A stretch of 57,045 nucleotides of DNA from Streptomyces katrae (GCF_000717655.1 NZ_JNZY01000040.1:1-57045); one strand, 5' to 3'; shown: positions 9,744 through 34,360, counted from the stretch's first letter. The notes: generated by a model not told the origin, from the sequence alone. Program-made: numbers and translations.

Positions 9744-12700
9744 ATGGGTGAATTCCAAGCTGACACGTCGACATCGACCGAGGCCATCGCCATCGTCGGT
9801 ATGTCCTGCCGACTGCCGCACGCGGAGAACCCCGCGCAACTGTGGCAGCTGCTGCGCGACGGCCGCAGTGCGATCGGCGCGCCTCCGGCAGGCCGTCCCG
9901 AACTGCCCTCTCGGCCGGGGGGTTATCTCGAGGACGTCAGCGGCTTCGACGCGGGCTTCTTCGGCATCAGTCCGCGTGAGGCGTCCTCGATGGACCCGCA
10001 GCAGCGGCTGATGCTCGAGCTCGCCTGGGAGGCACTGGAGGACGCCAGGATCCTCCCGTCCGACCTCGCCGACAGCCGGACCGGTGTCTTCGTCGGCGTC
10101 ATTGCCGACGACTATGCCGCACTCACGCGTCAGCACGGGGCCGAAGCCATCACCCGTCACACCCTGACCGGTCTCAACCGCGGCGTCGTTGCCAACCGGA
10201 TCTCCTACACCCTGGGGCTGCACGGACCGAGTGCGGCCGTGGACACCGGCCAGTCCTCCTCGCTGGTCGCCGTGCACCTGGCAGTCGAGAGCCTGCGCCG
10301 CGGCGAGTCCGCCATGGCCATCGCCGGCGGTGTCAACCTCAATCTGGTGCCGGACAGCACCATCGGCGCGGAGCGGTTCGGCGCACTTTCCCCGGACGGC
10401 CTCAGCTTCACCTTCGACGCCAGGGCGAATGGATACGTACGCGGTGAGGGCGGCGCGTTCGTGGTGCTCAAACCGCTGCACGCCGCCATGGCGGACGGCG
10501 ACCCGGTCTACTGCGTGCTGCACGGCAGCGCGATGAACAACGACGGCACGACCGAGGGTCTCGCCGCGCCGAGTCCGGCCGGCCAGCAGGATGTCCTGCG
10601 GGAGGCGTACGAGCGTGCCAAGGTGTCCGCGGAGCAGGTGCAGTACGTCGAACTGCACGGCACGGGAACCAAGGTGGGCGACCCGATCGAGGCGTCGGCC
10701 CTGGGCGCGGTGCTCGGTGACGGCCGCGTGGACGGAGCCGAGCTGCGGGTCGGATCGGTGAAGACCAACGTCGGACACCTCGAGGGTGCCGCCGGCATCG
10801 TCGGCCTGCTGAAGGCGGCGCTCTGCATCCGTCACCGCGAGCTCGTGCCGAGCCTGAACTTCGAAACCCCCAACCCGGACATTCCGTTCGACGAGTGGAA
10901 GCTCGCCGTGCAGCGAAGCCTCGGGGCATGGCCGCGGCCGGACGAGCCGCTCTACGCGGGTGTCAGCTCGTTCGGCATGGGCGGTACGAACTGCCACGTC
11001 GTGCTTTCGGACTGGCGCACCGAGTCGGCGGCGGAAGAGGAGTTGCCCGGCGCCGAGTCCGGCTCGGGTGCGGTGCCGTGGGTGGTGTCGGGCAAGTCGG
11101 CCGAGGCCGTGGCCGGTCAGGCGGAGCGGCTGGTGTCGTTCCTGGAGGGGCGGCCGGAGCTGGACGTCGCGGCGGTGGGCCGGTCGCTCGCGGTGTCGCG
11201 TGCTCGTTTCGATCACCGTGCGGTGGTCGTGGGGGAGACCCGCGAGGAGCTTCTGGCGGGCGTCCGGGCGCTGGCCGAGGGCATCCCTGCGGCTGGTGTG
11301 GTGTCGGGTCGTGCGGTGCCGGGCGGTGCGGGCAAGACGGTGTTCGTGTTCCCGGGTCAGGGTTCGCAGTGGCAGGGCATGGCTCTGGAACTCTTCGATT
11401 CCTCTCCGGTGTTCGCCGCCCGGCTGGTGGAGTGTGAGCAGGCTCTGGTGCCGTTCACGGACTGGTCGCTGCTGGACGTTCTGCGTGGTGCGGAGGGTGC
11501 GCCCGGTTTTGACCGGGTGGACGTGGTGCAGCCGGCGCTGTGGGCGGTGATGGTGTCCCTGGCCGCGTTGTGGCGTTCGGTGGGTATCGAGCCGGATGCG
11601 GTGGTCGGTCACTCGCAGGGTGAGATCGCGGCGGCCGTGGTTGCGGGTGCGTTGTCGCTCGAGGACGCGGCGAAGGTCGTGGCGTTGCGCAGCCGGGCGA
11701 TCGTGAAGCTGGCCGGTTCGGGCGGCATGGTCTCGGTGGCCCTGCCGGCCGACGAGGTCCGCGAGCTCATCGCCCACTGGGACGGCGCCATCGACATCGC
11801 CGCACACAACGGCCCCGCGAGCACGGTCGTCTCCGGCGACCCGGAGGCCCTGGCCGACCTCGTCGCCCAGAGCGAGGCCAAGGGATACCGCGCCCGCACC
11901 GTTCCGGTCGACTACGCCTCTCACTCCGCCCACGTCGACCTGCTGGAGGACGAGCTGCGGGAGCTGTTGGCCGGCGTCACGCCGCGTACCGGTGACATCA
12001 GGTTCTTCTCCACCGTCACCGGGCAGCCGCTGAACGGCGAGGAGCTCGACGGCGGGTACTGGTTCCGCAACCTCCGCCGGACCGTCCAGCTGGAAGAGAC
12101 CACCCGTGCTCTGCTCGGCGACGGGCATCGCGTCTTCATCGAGGTCAGTGCGCACCCGGTGCTCACCTCGGCCCTCAGCGACACGGCCGACGAGGCCGGC
12201 GCCGGCGGCACGGTTGTCGTCGGATCGCTGCGGCGCGACGACGGTGGACGGGATCGTTTCCTGGCCTCGGTCGCAGAGGCGCACGCCAACGGCGTCGAGG
12301 TGGAGTGGGAGCGGTTCCTGCCGGGTCCGGGTCTGGTGGACCTGCCCACGTACGCCTTCCAGCGGGAGCCCTTCTGGCTGGAGGGTACGGCGGCCGGGCC
12401 GGTCCAGGTCCGTACCGTCGCGGCAAGGCGGAGCGCTCCGAAGCGGTCCGCGCGGCGCGGCGATGTGCTGGAGCTGGTGCTCGCGCACGTGGCAGCGGTG
12501 CTCGGCCACGGCTCGGCGCGCGACGTGGACATCGACACGACCTTCAACGACCTGGGCTTCGACTCCCTCTCGGCCGTCGAGCTCCGGAACGCGCTGAACA
12601 GGGCCACCGGGCTGTCGCTGCCCTCCGCCCTCCTCTTCAACTACCCGACCCCGGCCGTACTCGCGGAACACCTCAGCGGTCAGCTCCGCGGCCTGGACCA

Positions 12701-15700
12701 GGACCAGGAGGACGACGCGTACGAGGCCGTGGCCCTCGACGAGCCGATCGCGATCGTGGGCATGGCGTGCCGGCTTCCGGGAGGGGTCGCCTCTGCGGAG
12801 GACCTGTGGCGTCTGGTCAGCAGCGAGGCCGACGCGGTCGGCGGATTCCCGGCCAACCGGGGCTGGGACCTTGAAGCGCTCTTCACCCCCGATCCGGACA
12901 GCCCCGGCAAGACCTACGCCACCCAAGGTGGTTTCCTGCACGACGCGGACCGGTTCGATGCCGAGTTCTTCGGCATCAGTCCCCGCGAGGCGGCGGCCAT
13001 GGAGCCCCAGCAGCGGCTGCTGCTGGAGACGGCCTGGGAGGCCTTCGAGCAGGCCGGCATCGACCCCGCCGCGCTGCGCGGCACCCGCACCGGTGTCTAC
13101 GTGGGCGCGACGGCAATGGAGTACGGGCCGCGGCTGCACGAGCCGTCCGGCGGTTACGACGGCTACCTGCTGACGGGCAACGCCGCCAGTGTGGCCTCGG
13201 GCCGGCTGGCCTACACCTTCGGGCTGGAGGGCCCGGCGGTGACGGTCGACACCGCCTGCTCGTCCTCGCTCGTCGCGCTCCACCTCGCCGCGCAGTCGCT
13301 GCGCCAGGGCGAGTCCTCCGTGGCCATCGCCGGCGGTGTGTCCGTCATGGCCACGCCCGGCATGTTCGTGGAGTTCTCCCGGCAGCGCGGGCTGTCGCCG
13401 GACGGGCGCTGCAAGGCGTTCTCCTCGGCGGCGGACGGTACGGGCTGGGCCGAGGGCGTGGGTCTGCTGGTGCTGGAGCGGCTGTCGGACGCGGAGCGCA
13501 ACGGGCACCAGGTGCTCGCGGTGATCCGTGGTTCCGCCGTGAACCAGGATGGTGCGAGCAACGGCCTGACGGCCCCGAACGGGCCTTCGCAGGAGCGGGT
13601 CATCCGCGCAGCGCTGGCCAATGCCCGCCTGTCGGCGTCCGAGGTGGACGCGGTGGAGGCGCACGGCACGGGCACCAAGCTCGGCGACCCGATCGAGGCG
13701 CAGGCGCTGCTGGCGACCTACGGCCAGGGCCGCGAGGAGCCGCTTCGACTCGGCTCGCTGAAGTCGAACATCGGTCACACGCAGGCGGCGGCGGGCGTCG
13801 CGGGCGTGATCAAGATGGTCATGGCCATGCGTCACGGGGTCCTCCCGGCGACGCTGCACGTGGACGAGCCGACCTCGCACGTCGATTGGTCGGCCGGCGC
13901 GGTGGAGCTGCTGACGCGGGCCCAGGAGTGGCCGGAGCTCGACCGGCCGCGCCGGGCGGGCATCTCGGCCTTCGGCATCAGCGGTACCAACGCCCACCTC
14001 ATCGTCGAGCAGGTCACGCAGAGCGAAGCTCCCGTGGAGGAGCGGTCGGTGTCGGGTCCGGTGCCGTGGGTGGTGTCGGGCAAGTCGGGGGCCGCTCTGT
14101 CGGAGCAGGCGGATCGGCTGGTGTCGTTCCTGGAGGAGCGGCCGGAGCTGGACGTCGTGGCGGTGGGCCGTTCGCTGGCCGCGTCGCGTGCTCGTTTCGA
14201 TCACCGTGCGGTGGTCGTGGGGGAGACCCGTGAGGAGCTCCTGGACGCTCTGCGGGCGCTGACCCCGGGCGAGGCCGTCCCGGCGGGTCCGGTGGCGTTC
14301 CTGTTCTCCGGGCAGGGTAGTCAGCGGCTCGGTATGGGCCGTCAGCTGTACGCGGCGGAGCCGGTGTTCGCGGCTGCGTTCGACGAGGTCGTCGGGGCGT
14401 TGGACGTCCACTTGGACCGTTCGCTCGCCGGGGTGATCGAGGGTGAGCCGGAGCTGCTCCAGCGGACGGTGTTCACCCAGCCGGCGTTGTTCGCGGTCGA
14501 GGTGGCCCTGTTCCGTCTGCTGTCTCACTACGGGGTGACCCCGGACTATCTGGTGGGTCATTCGGTGGGTGAGCTGGCGGCGGCCCACGTGGCGGGTGTG
14601 CTGTCGCTCGAGGACGCCGCGCGTCTGGTGTGTGCGCGGGCGCGTCTGATGGAGGGTGTTGCCGAGGGCGGGGCGATGGCTGCCCTGAACGCCGGCGAAG
14701 CGCGGGTCGCCGGCTGGCTCGAGGGCCGTTCCGGTGTGGAGGACCACACGGGCCTCGACCAGCTCGACGAGCTGACCCTCCAGGCACCGCTGGTGCTGGC
14801 CGGCCGCGGCGGAGTACAGCTCCAGGTCGTGGTCGACGCTCCGGACGAGGAGGGCCGGCGCGAGCTGTCGGTCCACTCCCGCCCGGAGCCCGGGTCCGAA
14901 GACGCCGCGATCCACCCGTGGACCCTGCACGCCACCGGCGTACTGAGCCGCGCGGAAGGAGGTGCGGGCGTACCGGCCGACACCGCCTGGCCCCCGGCCG
15001 GCGCCGAGCCGGTCGACCTGACGGCGGCGTACGACACGCTCGCCGAGCGGGGCTTCCAGTACGGACCCGCCTTCCAGGGCCTGCGGGCGCTGTGGCGCGC
15101 CGGCCAGGAGATGTTCGCCGAGGTCGCGCTCCCGAAGGACGTCCCCCCGGGCGAGTTCGGGATCCACCCGGCGCTCCTCGACGCCGCCCTGCACCCGCTG
15201 GCGCTCGCGGAGGACGGTCGCCTGGCGCTGCCGTTCGCCTGGACCGGCGTTCGGCTGCACGCGGTGAACGCCACCGTGCTGCGCGTACGGATCACCCCGG
15301 AAGGCTCGGGTGCCGCCCTGTCCCTCGCCGACGCGAGCGGTGCGCCGATCGCGTCGGTGAAGACGCTCGGCCTGCGGGCCGTGGACCCGGCGCAGCTGGC
15401 CGGCTCGGGCACCCCCCGCCAGCCGCTGCTCCAGGTGGAGTGGACGACCGTCCCGGAGGCCGCCCCGGCCACCGGATGGGCCGTCCTCGACGACTCCGGC
15501 CACGGTCTGCCCGCCCCCCTGGGCAGCTACTCGGACCTCGCCGGCATGGTGGGAACCCCGCCGCTCGTCGTGGTCCCCTTCCCCGGCGAGGACGGCCCCG
15601 GCGCCGTGGCACACCGGGCTCTGCGGCTGGCCCAGGAGTGGCTCGCCGAGGAGCGCTTCGCCGACTCGCGCCTGGTCTTCGTGACCCGTGACGCGACCAC

Positions 15701-18700
15701 CGCCCGCACGGAGGCCGGACTCGGCTCGGCTCCCGTCTGGGGGCTGGTGCGTACCGCGATGGCCGAGAACCCCGACCGGTTCGGCCTGCTGGACCTGACG
15801 GACTGGGACCTCTCCGAGGTCGAGCTCGGCCGTGCGCTGGCCGTACCGGACGCGCAGGTGAGCCTGCGGGACGGGGCACTGCTCGTACCGCGGCTGGTCA
15901 AGTCGCCCACGGCGGGCGAGACCGTGCCCGCCCTGAACCCCGGGGGCACCGTGCTCATCACGGGCGCCACCGGCACCCTGGGCCGGCTGTTCGCCCGCCA
16001 CCTCGTCGCCGAACACGGCGTCCGGCACCTGCTGCTGGCGAGCCGCCGCGGCCGCAACGCGGCGGGCGTGCCGGAGCTGGAGGCCGAACTCACGGCTGCC
16101 GGAGCCGACGTGTCCGTGGTCGCCTGTGACACGGCCGACCGCACTGCGGTCGCCGCGATGCTGGACGCGATCCCCTCGGAGCACCCGCTCACCGCGGTCC
16201 TGCACACCGCCGGCGTCCTCGACGACGGCACGCTGCACGCCCTCACGGCCGAGCAGCTCGACACCGTGCTGCGCCCCAAGGTCGATGCCGCCCGGCACCT
16301 GCACGAGCTGACGGCCGGCCTGGAGCTGGACGCGTTCGTCCTGTTCTCCTCGCTGGCCGGTACGGTCGGCACCGCGGGACAGGCCAACTACGCAGCGGCC
16401 AACACCTATCTGGACGCCCTCGCGCACCACCGCCAGGCCCTGGGCCTGCCCGGTACCTCGCTGGCCTGGGGCCTGTGGGCCGAGGGCAGTGGGATGACCG
16501 GTCACCTGACCGACGCCGACCTCGCCCGCATGTCCCGGGGCGGCGTCGCCCCCATCGGCAGCGAGCAGGGGCTGGCGCTGTTCGACGCGGCCCTCGCGAC
16601 CCGTCGGCCGGTGCTCGTTCCGGCGCTGCTGGACTACACCGGACTGCGGGCACAGAGCGAGGACGGCACGCTGCCCGCGCTCTTCCACGGCCTGGTGCGT
16701 CCGGCGCGGCGCGCCGCCGTCGGCGAGCAGGCGGGCGGGAACTCCCTGCGGGAACGCCTGGCGCCCCTGGCCCCCCAGGACCGGGAGCGCGCGCTGCTGG
16801 AACTGGTCCGCGGCGTGGTGGCCTCCGTACTGGGGCACACCGACGCCGGCCAGGTCGCGCCCGGCCGGGCCTTCAACGAGCTGGGCTTCGACTCGCTCAA
16901 GGCAGTGGAACTGCGCAACCGGCTGAACGCGGCCGCAGGTCTGAAGCTGCCCGCGACGGTGGTGTTCGACTACCCGAGCACGGTCGAGCTGGCCGGCTTC
17001 CTGCGGACCGAACTGCTCGGCTCGGCCGCCGCGGTGGCCGTGGCCGAACCGGTCGTCGGCGCCTCCGACGAGCCGATCGCGATCGTCGCGATGGCCTGCC
17101 GCTACCCGGGCGAGGTCAGCTCCCCGGAGGAGCTGTGGGCGCTGCTGTCCGACGAGCGGGACGCCATCGGCCCGTTCCCGGACGACCGCGGCTGGGACCT
17201 GGACGGCCTGTACGACACGGACCCCGACCACGTGGGCACCTCGTACACCCGGCACGGCGGATTCCTCTACGAGGCTCCTCAGTTCGACCCCGAGCTCTTC
17301 GGGGTGAGCGCACGGGAGGCCACCGCCATCGACCCGCAGCAGCGCCTGCTGCTGGAAATCAGCTGGGAGGCCTTCGAGCGCGCGGGCATCGACCCGACCT
17401 CTCTCAAGGGCAGCCAGACCGGTGTGTTCGCCGGTGTCATGGCCAACGACTACGCGGCACGCCTGAAGGACGCCCCCGAGGCCCTGGAGGGCTACCTGGC
17501 GGTCGGCAGCACGGTCAGTGTCGCCTCCGGCCGCGTGGCCTACACCTTCGGTCTGCAGGGGCCGGCGATCACCGTCGACACCGCCTGCTCCTCCTCGCTC
17601 GTCTCCATCCACCTCGCCGCCCAGGCGCTGCGCAACGGCGAATGCGGGCTGGCCCTGGCCGGCGGTGTGACCGTACTGGCCGCGCCCACCCTGTTCGTGG
17701 AGTTCAGCCGGCAGCGCGGCCTGGCACCGGACGGCCGGTGCAAGCCCTTCTCCGCGCAGGCGGACGGGGCGGCCTGGGCCGAAGGCGCCGGAATCCTCCT
17801 GCTGGAGCGGCTCTCCGACGCCCGGCGCAACGGCCGCCGGATCCTCGGCGTGATCCGCGGAACCGCCGTCAACCAGGATGGTGCGAGCAACGGCCTCACC
17901 GCCCCCAACGGCCCCTCCCAGGAGCGGGTGATCCGCCAAGCCCTGACCAACGCGGGCCTGACCACCGCGGACGTCGACGCTCTGGAGGCCCACGGCACCG
18001 GCACCACGCTGGGCGACCCGATCGAGGCCCGGGCCGTACTCGCCACCTACGGGCAGGAGCGCCCCTCCCCCCTCCTGATGGGCTCCCTGAAGTCCAACAT
18101 CGGACACTCCCAGGCCGCCGCCGGTGTGGCCGGCGTCATCAAGATGGTCATGGCGATGCAGCACGGGGTGCTCCCCAGGAGCCTTCACATCGACGAGCCC
18201 AGCCCGCACGTGGACTGGTCCGCCGGCGAGGTGGAACTGCTCACCCAGGCGGTGCCGTGGCCCGAGTCCGCGCGCCCGCGCCGGGCGGGCGTGTCCTCCT
18301 TCGGCATCAGCGGTACCAATGCCCACGTCATCGTGGAGCAGCCGCCGACCGAGGGGACGGTCCCGCCGGCCGAGCCGATGCCGGTCGTGCCGCTGCTGCT
18401 GTCGGCGCACAACGACGCGGCCCTGCTGGCGCAGGCCGACCGGTTGGGTGCGGCCCTCGCCGACACCGGGGAGCAGGACCTGGCATCGACGGGACGGAGC
18501 CTGGCCGTCGGACGGGCCGGACTGTCGCACCGCGCCGTGGTGGTGGCCTCCACCGCCACCGAAGCGGCCGACGGCTGCGCGGAACTGACGGTGCGGGGTA
18601 CACCCGTGGACGGCCGTACGGCCTTCCTCTTCACCGGCCAGGGCAGCCAGCGGCTCGGCATGGGCCGGGAGCTGTACACCGCGTACCCCGCCTACGCCGA

Positions 18701-21700
18701 GGCCCTGGACGCCGTATGCGAAGAGCTCGACCCATGGCTGGAAACCCCGCTGCTCGACGTCCTCTTCGGCGAGGACCCGGCGCCGCTGGACCGGACCGGC
18801 TTCACACAGGCCGCCCTGTTCGCAACCGAGGTCGCGCTCTTCCGGCTCCTGGAAGGCTGGGGCGTACGGCCGGACTTCCTCGCGGGCCATTCCATCGGTG
18901 AGCTGGCCGCCGCACACGTCGCCGGCGTGCTCTCGCTGGCGGACGCGGCGCAGCTCGTCGCCGCCCGCGGCCGGCTGATGCAGGCACTGCCCGGGGGCGG
19001 CGCGATGCTCGCCGTGCAGGCCGAGGAGCAGGAGGTGCTGCCGCTGCTCGCCGGACGGGAGGACCTGCTGGGCATCGCCGCGGTCAACGGCCCCACCTCG
19101 GTGGTGCTCTCTGGCGACGCGGAAGCCGTCGAGGCCGTCGGAGCCGAACTCTCCGCCCGGGGACGCAAGACCAAGCGACTGCGCGTCAGCCACGCCTTCC
19201 ACTCCCCGCACATGGACGCGATGCTGGACGAATTCCGGTCGGTCGCGAAGGGGCTCACGTTCGCCGCGCCCACCCTCCCGATCGTCTCCACCCTGACCGG
19301 GCAGCTCGTCGGCGCCGGGGAACTGACCACGCCCGAGTACTGGGTCCGGCACGTCCGCCGGCCCGTGCGCTTCCTGGACGCGGCACGCGCCCTGGAAGCC
19401 GAAGGCGTACGGACCTTCCTGGAGCTCGGCCCGGACGGCGTGCTCAGCGCGATGGGGCAGGACTTCCTCGACGCGGGATCGCTCCTGGTCCCGGTGCTGC
19501 GCGGCGGGCGCCACGAGCCGCACACCGCCGTCACCGCCCTGGCCCACGCCCACGTACGGGGCGTGCCGGTGGACTGGCGCGCACTGTTCGGCGAGAACGC
19601 CGGACCGGCCGCGGACCTGCCGACCTACCCCTTCCAGCGCAGGCGCTACTGGCTCACGGAGGGGCCCGGCGGCGGCGACGTCACCTCGGCCGGACTCGAC
19701 TCCGCACGGCACCCGCTGCTCGGGGCCGCGGTTCCGCTCGCCGACTCCGACGGTGTCCTGTTCACCGGCCGGATCTCGGCCCGCAGCCACCCCTGGTTCG
19801 CCGACCATGCCGTCGCCGGGACGCTGCTGGTCCCGGGCACCGCCCTGGTGGAGCTCGCGCTCCACGCGGGCGCCGCACTCGGCTGCGAGCGGTTGGAGGA
19901 ACTCGCCCTCCAGGCACCCCTGGTCCTTCCCGACGAGGGTGCGCTCCAGCTCCAGATCACCGTCGGCGGTCCCGACGGAGAAGGCCGCAGGCCCGTCGCC
20001 GTCCACTCGCGCGGGGACCAGGAAGGCGACGTCTGGAACCGGCACGCCACCGGAACCGTGGGGGCCGCCGCTCCCGGCGGCCCCGCACCCGACCTCGCGT
20101 CCTGGCCTCCGGCCGGCGCCGAGCCCCAGCCGGTCGAGGACCTGTACGACCGCCTCGCCGACCAGGGCTACGGCTACGGCCCCGCCTTCCAGGGCCTCCA
20201 GGCGGCATGGCGCTCGGGCGAGGACCTCTACGCCGAGGTACGGCTGTCCGTCGACCCCGAGGGATTCGCCCTGCACCCGGCACTGTTCGACGCCGCGCTG
20301 CACGCACTGCTCCTGGAGGAGTCGGCCGAACTGCGGCTGCCCTTCTCCTTCGACGGCGTCCAGCTGACCGGGTCCCGGACCGGCACCCTGCGGGTCAAGC
20401 TGTCACCCGGACCGGACGGAACGGTCGCGGTCAGCATCGCCGACGAGACGGGCGCGCCGGTCGCCACCGTCGCATCGCTCGCCCTGCGGGCCCTGCCGGC
20501 GGGGAGCGCGCTGACCCGCCCCTCCGACCCGTACGTGTACGCGGTGGAGCGGGCCGCTGTGGAACTCCCCACCGGTGGCGACACGGCCATCGTGGTCCTC
20601 GGCGAGGCCGACCTCGGCTGGGCCGATCTCGGCTGGGCCGCCGAGCACCGCGCCGACCTGGCCGGCCTGGCCGCCTCGACGGCGGACGGCGCGGCCGCAC
20701 CCGACGTGGTCGTCCTTCCGGTACGCCCGGCCACTGCGCAGGAGACCGGCCGGGTCACGGAGGAGGTGCTGGCGGTACTACGGCAGTGGCTCGCCACCGA
20801 CGCGCCGGCCGGAGCGCGGCTCGCCGTGGTCAGCTCCGGGGAACTGGCGCACAGCGCACTGTCCGGGCTGATGCGGACCGCCGAGTCGGAACACCCGGGA
20901 CTCTTCCAGCACGTGATCACGGACGGCCTGCCGGCCGGCGGCGAGCTGCTTGCCGCGGCCCTGGCCGATCCCCGACCGCAGCTCGAACTGCGCGGGGGAC
21001 AGGCCTACGTGACCCGGCTCGCCAAGGTCCCGTACCCGGTCCGGACCCCGGACGCCGACGACGCGTTCGACCCGGAGCGTACGGTGCTGATCACCGGTGG
21101 GACGGGCGCACTCGGAGCCCAGGTCGCCCGGCACCTGGTGACCGCCCGCGGGGCCCGTCGCCTGCTGCTCACCAGCCGGCGGGGCGGGGCGCAGGACCTG
21201 GTCGCCGAACTGACGGCGCTCGGCGCGGACGTACGGGTCGCGGCATGCGACGCGGCCGACCGCGACGCGCTGGCGGCGCTGCTCGCCTCGATCCCGGACG
21301 AGCACCCGCTCACCGCCGTCGTGCACGCGGCCGGGGTCGTCGAGGACGCCACGCTGGAGGCCATGAGCCCGGAGAGCCTCTCCCGGGTCCTGCGGCCGAA
21401 GGTGGAGGCCGCCTGGAACCTGCACGAGCTGACCGCCGGACTGGAGCTGACGGACTTCGTCCTCTTCTCTTCCGTCGCCGGCCTGGTGGGCAACGCCGGA
21501 CAGGCCGGCTACGCCGCCGGCAACACCTTCCTGGACGCGCTCGCCGAGCACCGGCGCGCCGAGGGCCTGCCCGCCGTGTCCCTCGCCTGGGGCATGTGGC
21601 AGGAGGGCATGGCGAGCGACCTCGACCGTGCCGACCGGGCCAGGCTCGAGCGCAACGGGATCCTGCCGATGCCGACCGACCGGGCACTCGCGGCCCTCGA

Positions 21701-22379
21701 CACGGCCCTGGCCGGCGCAAAGGCGCCACAGGCCGACGGCGGGGCGGGGACCCGACCGGTGCTCGCACCGGTGGCACTCGACCTCGCGGCACTGCGCAGC
21801 CTCGGGGACGCACTGCCCGAGCTGTACCGGGGCCTGGTGCGCACCGAGCGCCGAGCCGGCCGGCGCGCCTCCGCCCCGGCGGAGATCCCGCTGGCGCAGC
21901 GGCTCACGGGCCTGGACGCGGAAGAGCAGCAGCAGCTGCTGCTCGACCTCGTCAGGGAGCAGGTCGGCATCGTCCTGGCCCACCCGGCCCCGCGGACGAT
22001 CGACATCGAGCGCGGACTGCTGGACCTGGGCTTCGACTCGCTCACCGCGGTCGAACTGCGCACCAGGCTGAACACCCTCACCGGACTGCGGCTGCCCAGC
22101 ACGCTCGTCTTCAACCACCCGACCACCCGAGCCGTCGCCGAGTACCTGCGGGGCGAGCTGGTCGGCGAAGCGGCGGACCCGGTCCAGGCGGCCCTGGACG
22201 TACTCGAGGCCGCTCTCTGGGCCTCCGGCGCGTCGGACAGCGACGGACCGGCAGGAAGGTACACCGCGCGACTGCGCGGCCTGCTTCGGGCGATGGACGG
22301 CGGCACCGACGGCGCCGACCTCGACCTGGCGACCGATGACGAACTCTTCGCAGCACTTGACAACGAACTCGGCAGGTAG
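9744..22379 (+). CDS. Type I modular polyketide synthase 1: loading module plus modules 1 and 2
   Basis: 4211 residues. Domain order is KSQ-AT-ACP, then KS-(AT/DH chimera)-KR-ACP, then KS-AT-DH-KR-ACP, ending in an acidic C-terminal docking tail ([15 protein letters not shown]) of the kind that pairs with the coiled coil opening PKS2. The loading KS has Gln170 in place of the active cysteine. Elongation KS cysteines are Cys1172 and Cys2615. Carrier serines are 941, 2384 and 4099. The start at 9744 is preceded by AGGTAGGG, and the first residues lead straight into a KS without an N-terminal docking helix, as expected for a first subunit. Module 1 is internally damaged (separate entry). The PKS2 start lies 2 bp beyond the stop, so the two subunits are translated together. 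Confidence 0.97.
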   Translation: MGEFQADTSTSTEAIAIVGMSCRLPHAENPAQLWQLLRDGRSAIGAPPAGRPELPSRPGGYLEDVSGFDAGFFGISPREASSMDPQQRLMLELAWEALEDARILPSDLADSRTGVFVGVIADDYAALTRQHGAEAITRHTLTGLNRGVVANRISYTLGLHGPSAAVDTGQSSSLVAVHLAVESLRRGESAMAIAGGVNLNLVPDSTIGAERFGALSPDGLSFTFDARANGYVRGEGGAFVVLKPLHAAMADGDPVYCVLHGSAMNNDGTTEGLAAPSPAGQQDVLREAYERAKVSAEQVQYVELHGTGTKVGDPIEASALGAVLGDGRVDGAELRVGSVKTNVGHLEGAAGIVGLLKAALCIRHRELVPSLNFETPNPDIPFDEWKLAVQRSLGAWPRPDEPLYAGVSSFGMGGTNCHVVLSDWRTESAAEEELPGAESGSGAVPWVVSGKSAEAVAGQAERLVSFLEGRPELDVAAVGRSLAVSRARFDHRAVVVGETREELLAGVRALAEGIPAAGVVSGRAVPGGAGKTVFVFPGQGSQWQGMALELFDSSPVFAARLVECEQALVPFTDWSLLDVLRGAEGAPGFDRVDVVQPALWAVMVSLAALWRSVGIEPDAVVGHSQGEIAAAVVAGALSLEDAAKVVALRSRAIVKLAGSGGMVSVALPADEVRELIAHWDGAIDIAAHNGPASTVVSGDPEALADLVAQSEAKGYRARTVPVDYASHSAHVDLLEDELRELLAGVTPRTGDIRFFSTVTGQPLNGEELDGGYWFRNLRRTVQLEETTRALLGDGHRVFIEVSAHPVLTSALSDTADEAGAGGTVVVGSLRRDDGGRDRFLASVAEAHANGVEVEWERFLPGPGLVDLPTYAFQREPFWLEGTAAGPVQVRTVAARRSAPKRSARRGDVLELVLAHVAAVLGHGSARDVDIDTTFNDLGFDSLSAVELRNALNRATGLSLPSALLFNYPTPAVLAEHLSGQLRGLDQDQEDDAYEAVALDEPIAIVGMACRLPGGVASAEDLWRLVSSEADAVGGFPANRGWDLEALFTPDPDSPGKTYATQGGFLHDADRFDAEFFGISPREAAAMEPQQRLLLETAWEAFEQAGIDPAALRGTRTGVYVGATAMEYGPRLHEPSGGYDGYLLTGNAASVASGRLAYTFGLEGPAVTVDTACSSSLVALHLAAQSLRQGESSVAIAGGVSVMATPGMFVEFSRQRGLSPDGRCKAFSSAADGTGWAEGVGLLVLERLSDAERNGHQVLAVIRGSAVNQDGASNGLTAPNGPSQERVIRAALANARLSASEVDAVEAHGTGTKLGDPIEAQALLATYGQGREEPLRLGSLKSNIGHTQAAAGVAGVIKMVMAMRHGVLPATLHVDEPTSHVDWSAGAVELLTRAQEWPELDRPRRAGISAFGISGTNAHLIVEQVTQSEAPVEERSVSGPVPWVVSGKSGAALSEQADRLVSFLEERPELDVVAVGRSLAASRARFDHRAVVVGETREELLDALRALTPGEAVPAGPVAFLFSGQGSQRLGMGRQLYAAEPVFAAAFDEVVGALDVHLDRSLAGVIEGEPELLQRTVFTQPALFAVEVALFRLLSHYGVTPDYLVGHSVGELAAAHVAGVLSLEDAARLVCARARLMEGVAEGGAMAALNAGEARVAGWLEGRSGVEDHTGLDQLDELTLQAPLVLAGRGGVQLQVVVDAPDEEGRRELSVHSRPEPGSEDAAIHPWTLHATGVLSRAEGGAGVPADTAWPPAGAEPVDLTAAYDTLAERGFQYGPAFQGLRALWRAGQEMFAEVALPKDVPPGEFGIHPALLDAALHPLALAEDGRLALPFAWTGVRLHAVNATVLRVRITPEGSGAALSLADASGAPIASVKTLGLRAVDPAQLAGSGTPRQPLLQVEWTTVPEAAPATGWAVLDDSGHGLPAPLGSYSDLAGMVGTPPLVVVPFPGEDGPGAVAHRALRLAQEWLAEERFADSRLVFVTRDATTARTEAGLGSAPVWGLVRTAMAENPDRFGLLDLTDWDLSEVELGRALAVPDAQVSLRDGALLVPRLVKSPTAGETVPALNPGGTVLITGATGTLGRLFARHLVAEHGVRHLLLASRRGRNAAGVPELEAELTAAGADVSVVACDTADRTAVAAMLDAIPSEHPLTAVLHTAGVLDDGTLHALTAEQLDTVLRPKVDAARHLHELTAGLELDAFVLFSSLAGTVGTAGQANYAAANTYLDALAHHRQALGLPGTSLAWGLWAEGSGMTGHLTDADLARMSRGGVAPIGSEQGLALFDAALATRRPVLVPALLDYTGLRAQSEDGTLPALFHGLVRPARRAAVGEQAGGNSLRERLAPLAPQDRERALLELVRGVVASVLGHTDAGQVAPGRAFNELGFDSLKAVELRNRLNAAAGLKLPATVVFDYPSTVELAGFLRTELLGSAAAVAVAEPVVGASDEPIAIVAMACRYPGEVSSPEELWALLSDERDAIGPFPDDRGWDLDGLYDTDPDHVGTSYTRHGGFLYEAPQFDPELFGVSAREATAIDPQQRLLLEISWEAFERAGIDPTSLKGSQTGVFAGVMANDYAARLKDAPEALEGYLAVGSTVSVASGRVAYTFGLQGPAITVDTACSSSLVSIHLAAQALRNGECGLALAGGVTVLAAPTLFVEFSRQRGLAPDGRCKPFSAQADGAAWAEGAGILLLERLSDARRNGRRILGVIRGTAVNQDGASNGLTAPNGPSQERVIRQALTNAGLTTADVDALEAHGTGTTLGDPIEARAVLATYGQERPSPLLMGSLKSNIGHSQAAAGVAGVIKMVMAMQHGVLPRSLHIDEPSPHVDWSAGEVELLTQAVPWPESARPRRAGVSSFGISGTNAHVIVEQPPTEGTVPPAEPMPVVPLLLSAHNDAALLAQADRLGAALADTGEQDLASTGRSLAVGRAGLSHRAVVVASTATEAADGCAELTVRGTPVDGRTAFLFTGQGSQRLGMGRELYTAYPAYAEALDAVCEELDPWLETPLLDVLFGEDPAPLDRTGFTQAALFATEVALFRLLEGWGVRPDFLAGHSIGELAAAHVAGVLSLADAAQLVAARGRLMQALPGGGAMLAVQAEEQEVLPLLAGREDLLGIAAVNGPTSVVLSGDAEAVEAVGAELSARGRKTKRLRVSHAFHSPHMDAMLDEFRSVAKGLTFAAPTLPIVSTLTGQLVGAGELTTPEYWVRHVRRPVRFLDAARALEAEGVRTFLELGPDGVLSAMGQDFLDAGSLLVPVLRGGRHEPHTAVTALAHAHVRGVPVDWRALFGENAGPAADLPTYPFQRRRYWLTEGPGGGDVTSAGLDSARHPLLGAAVPLADSDGVLFTGRISARSHPWFADHAVAGTLLVPGTALVELALHAGAALGCERLEELALQAPLVLPDEGALQLQITVGGPDGEGRRPVAVHSRGDQEGDVWNRHATGTVGAAAPGGPAPDLASWPPAGAEPQPVEDLYDRLADQGYGYGPAFQGLQAAWRSGEDLYAEVRLSVDPEGFALHPALFDAALHALLLEESAELRLPFSFDGVQLTGSRTGTLRVKLSPGPDGTVAVSIADETGAPVATVASLALRALPAGSALTRPSDPYVYAVERAAVELPTGGDTAIVVLGEADLGWADLGWAAEHRADLAGLAASTADGAAAPDVVVLPVRPATAQETGRVTEEVLAVLRQWLATDAPAGARLAVVSSGELAHSALSGLMRTAESEHPGLFQHVITDGLPAGGELLAAALADPRPQLELRGGQAYVTRLAKVPYPVRTPDADDAFDPERTVLITGGTGALGAQVARHLVTARGARRLLLTSRRGGAQDLVAELTALGADVRVAACDAADRDALAALLASIPDEHPLTAVVHAAGVVEDATLEAMSPESLSRVLRPKVEAAWNLHELTAGLELTDFVLFSSVAGLVGNAGQAGYAAGNTFLDALAEHRRAEGLPAVSLAWGMWQEGMASDLDRADRARLERNGILPMPTDRALAALDTALAGAKAPQADGGAGTRPVLAPVALDLAALRSLGDALPELYRGLVRTERRAGRRASAPAEIPLAQRLTGLDAEEQQQLLLDLVREQVGIVLAHPAPRTIDIERGLLDLGFDSLTAVELRTRLNTLTGLRLPSTLVFNHPTTRAVAEYLRGELVGEAADPVQAALDVLEAALWASGASDSDGPAGRYTARLRGLLRAMDGGTDGADLDLATDDELFAALDNELGR
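9780..12675 (+). other. PKS loading module KSQ-AT-ACP (propionate starter predicted)
   Basis: KSQ at about 9780-11022 has [13 protein letters not shown], with Gln at 10251-10253 where condensing domains have Cys; KSQ domains decarboxylate the acyl unit on the ACP. The AT at about 11334-12200 carries GHSQG (Ser624) and YASH (724-727), the signature of methylmalonyl-CoA specificity. The ACP serine is in LGFDSL (Ser941). Together they predict a propionyl starter made from methylmalonyl-CoA. The residue before Gln is Gly rather than the Ala of most KSQ domains. Confidence 0.92.
12741..17010 (+). other. PKS module 1: KS, truncated AT fused to truncated DH, KR, ACP
   Basis: The KS (12741-14010; Cys1172, HGTGT, SNIGH) is complete. 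The AT begins normally at 14292 and reaches GHSVG (Ser1607). About 60 residues later, near 14735-14755, the sequence passes without a stop into mid-DH ([12 protein letters not shown]). Relative to module 2 about 270 residues are absent: the AT specificity loop (HAFH or YASH) and C-terminal half, the AT-DH linker, and the DH first hot-dog half with the catalytic HxxxGxxxxP histidine. YGPAFQG and the downstream DH aspartate region remain. The KR (Tyr2216, LDD at 2159-2161, so B-type) and ACP (Ser2384) look active. As written, the module can neither load an extender unit nor dehydrate. Confidence 0.9.
17070..22160 (+). other. PKS module 2: KS-AT(malonyl)-DH-KR-ACP
   Basis: KS Cys2615. AT with GHSIG (Ser3050) and HAFH (3150-3153), which indicates malonyl-CoA. 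DH with [10 protein letters not shown] (His3355), YGPAFQG and Asp3516. KR with TGGTGALG and Tyr3923, and VED (21339-21347) at the LDD position, whose conserved aspartate indicates B-type stereochemistry. ACP Ser4099. All catalytic residues are present, so it should install one conjugated double bond. Confidence 0.93.
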
Positions 22380-22381
22380 AC

Positions 22382-33826
<11,445 letters not shown>

Positions 33827-34360
33827 TATCCGAACCGTCGATTCGAGGACACATGACAGCCGAAAACACATGACAGCCCTTTCGGCGGTCGGGTGATTCC
33901 CCGAATTCCCCACGATCCGCATGATCGGCGTCAGCAGATTCCCCACCCCTGGGGTCACGACTCCCCAGCGGGACGCTGACGTCGATCATGCGGCCGGCCG
34001 AGCCCGAACTAGAGCCGTCCCGGAGAATCGGTCGAGTTCCCCAGGAGAATGCCGCGGCCCGGGTTGAGGAGGGCCGATCGCGTTCCCCTTCTTCGGCCGT
34101 GTCCCGCGGCGCCTGGTGCCGGACGCACACCCGTACGAGCGCGCTGGACAAACTACGCGAACGCGGCATCCTTGCCCGAGACGCCCACGGGCGACGCGGT
34201 GCGACAGCTCTGGAGACATGAAATTCGTTCAGTCGCAACCATCCGGAAGTGAAATCCTCAACTCGCAAATCCGCCAGAGACACAAATCTGCTCGGTCTGC
34301 AAATCCAGCAGAGGCATACAGCTCGTCCGGCCGCAACGGTTTCGGCGAGAAAATCCCGGC
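33827..34360. other. Intergenic between PKS2 and the exporter; weak hairpin and short direct repeat
   Basis: ACACATGACAGCC occurs twice (33849-33861 and 33866-33878). GCCGAAA (33859-33865) can pair with TTTCGGC (33880-33886) across a 14-nt loop, a weak terminator candidate after the PKS2 stop. Short open frames between 33988 and 34360 have no convincing homology, although one ends in a helix-like RERGILARDAHGRRG segment that may be a remnant. Confidence 0.4.

Noticed and set aside
9657..20303. Very long open frame on the minus strand opposite PKS1
   Set aside because: Low-complexity Arg/Gly/Val/His-rich translation with no domains; a side effect of high GC opposite a real PKS gene. The same applies to the long minus-strand frame opposite PKS2 and to others opposite the ligases and MFS genes.
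20595..20645. Short duplicated ADLGW segment in the module 2 structural KR region
   Set aside because: A two-copy 15-bp repeat within a variable linker; probably slippage without functional meaning.
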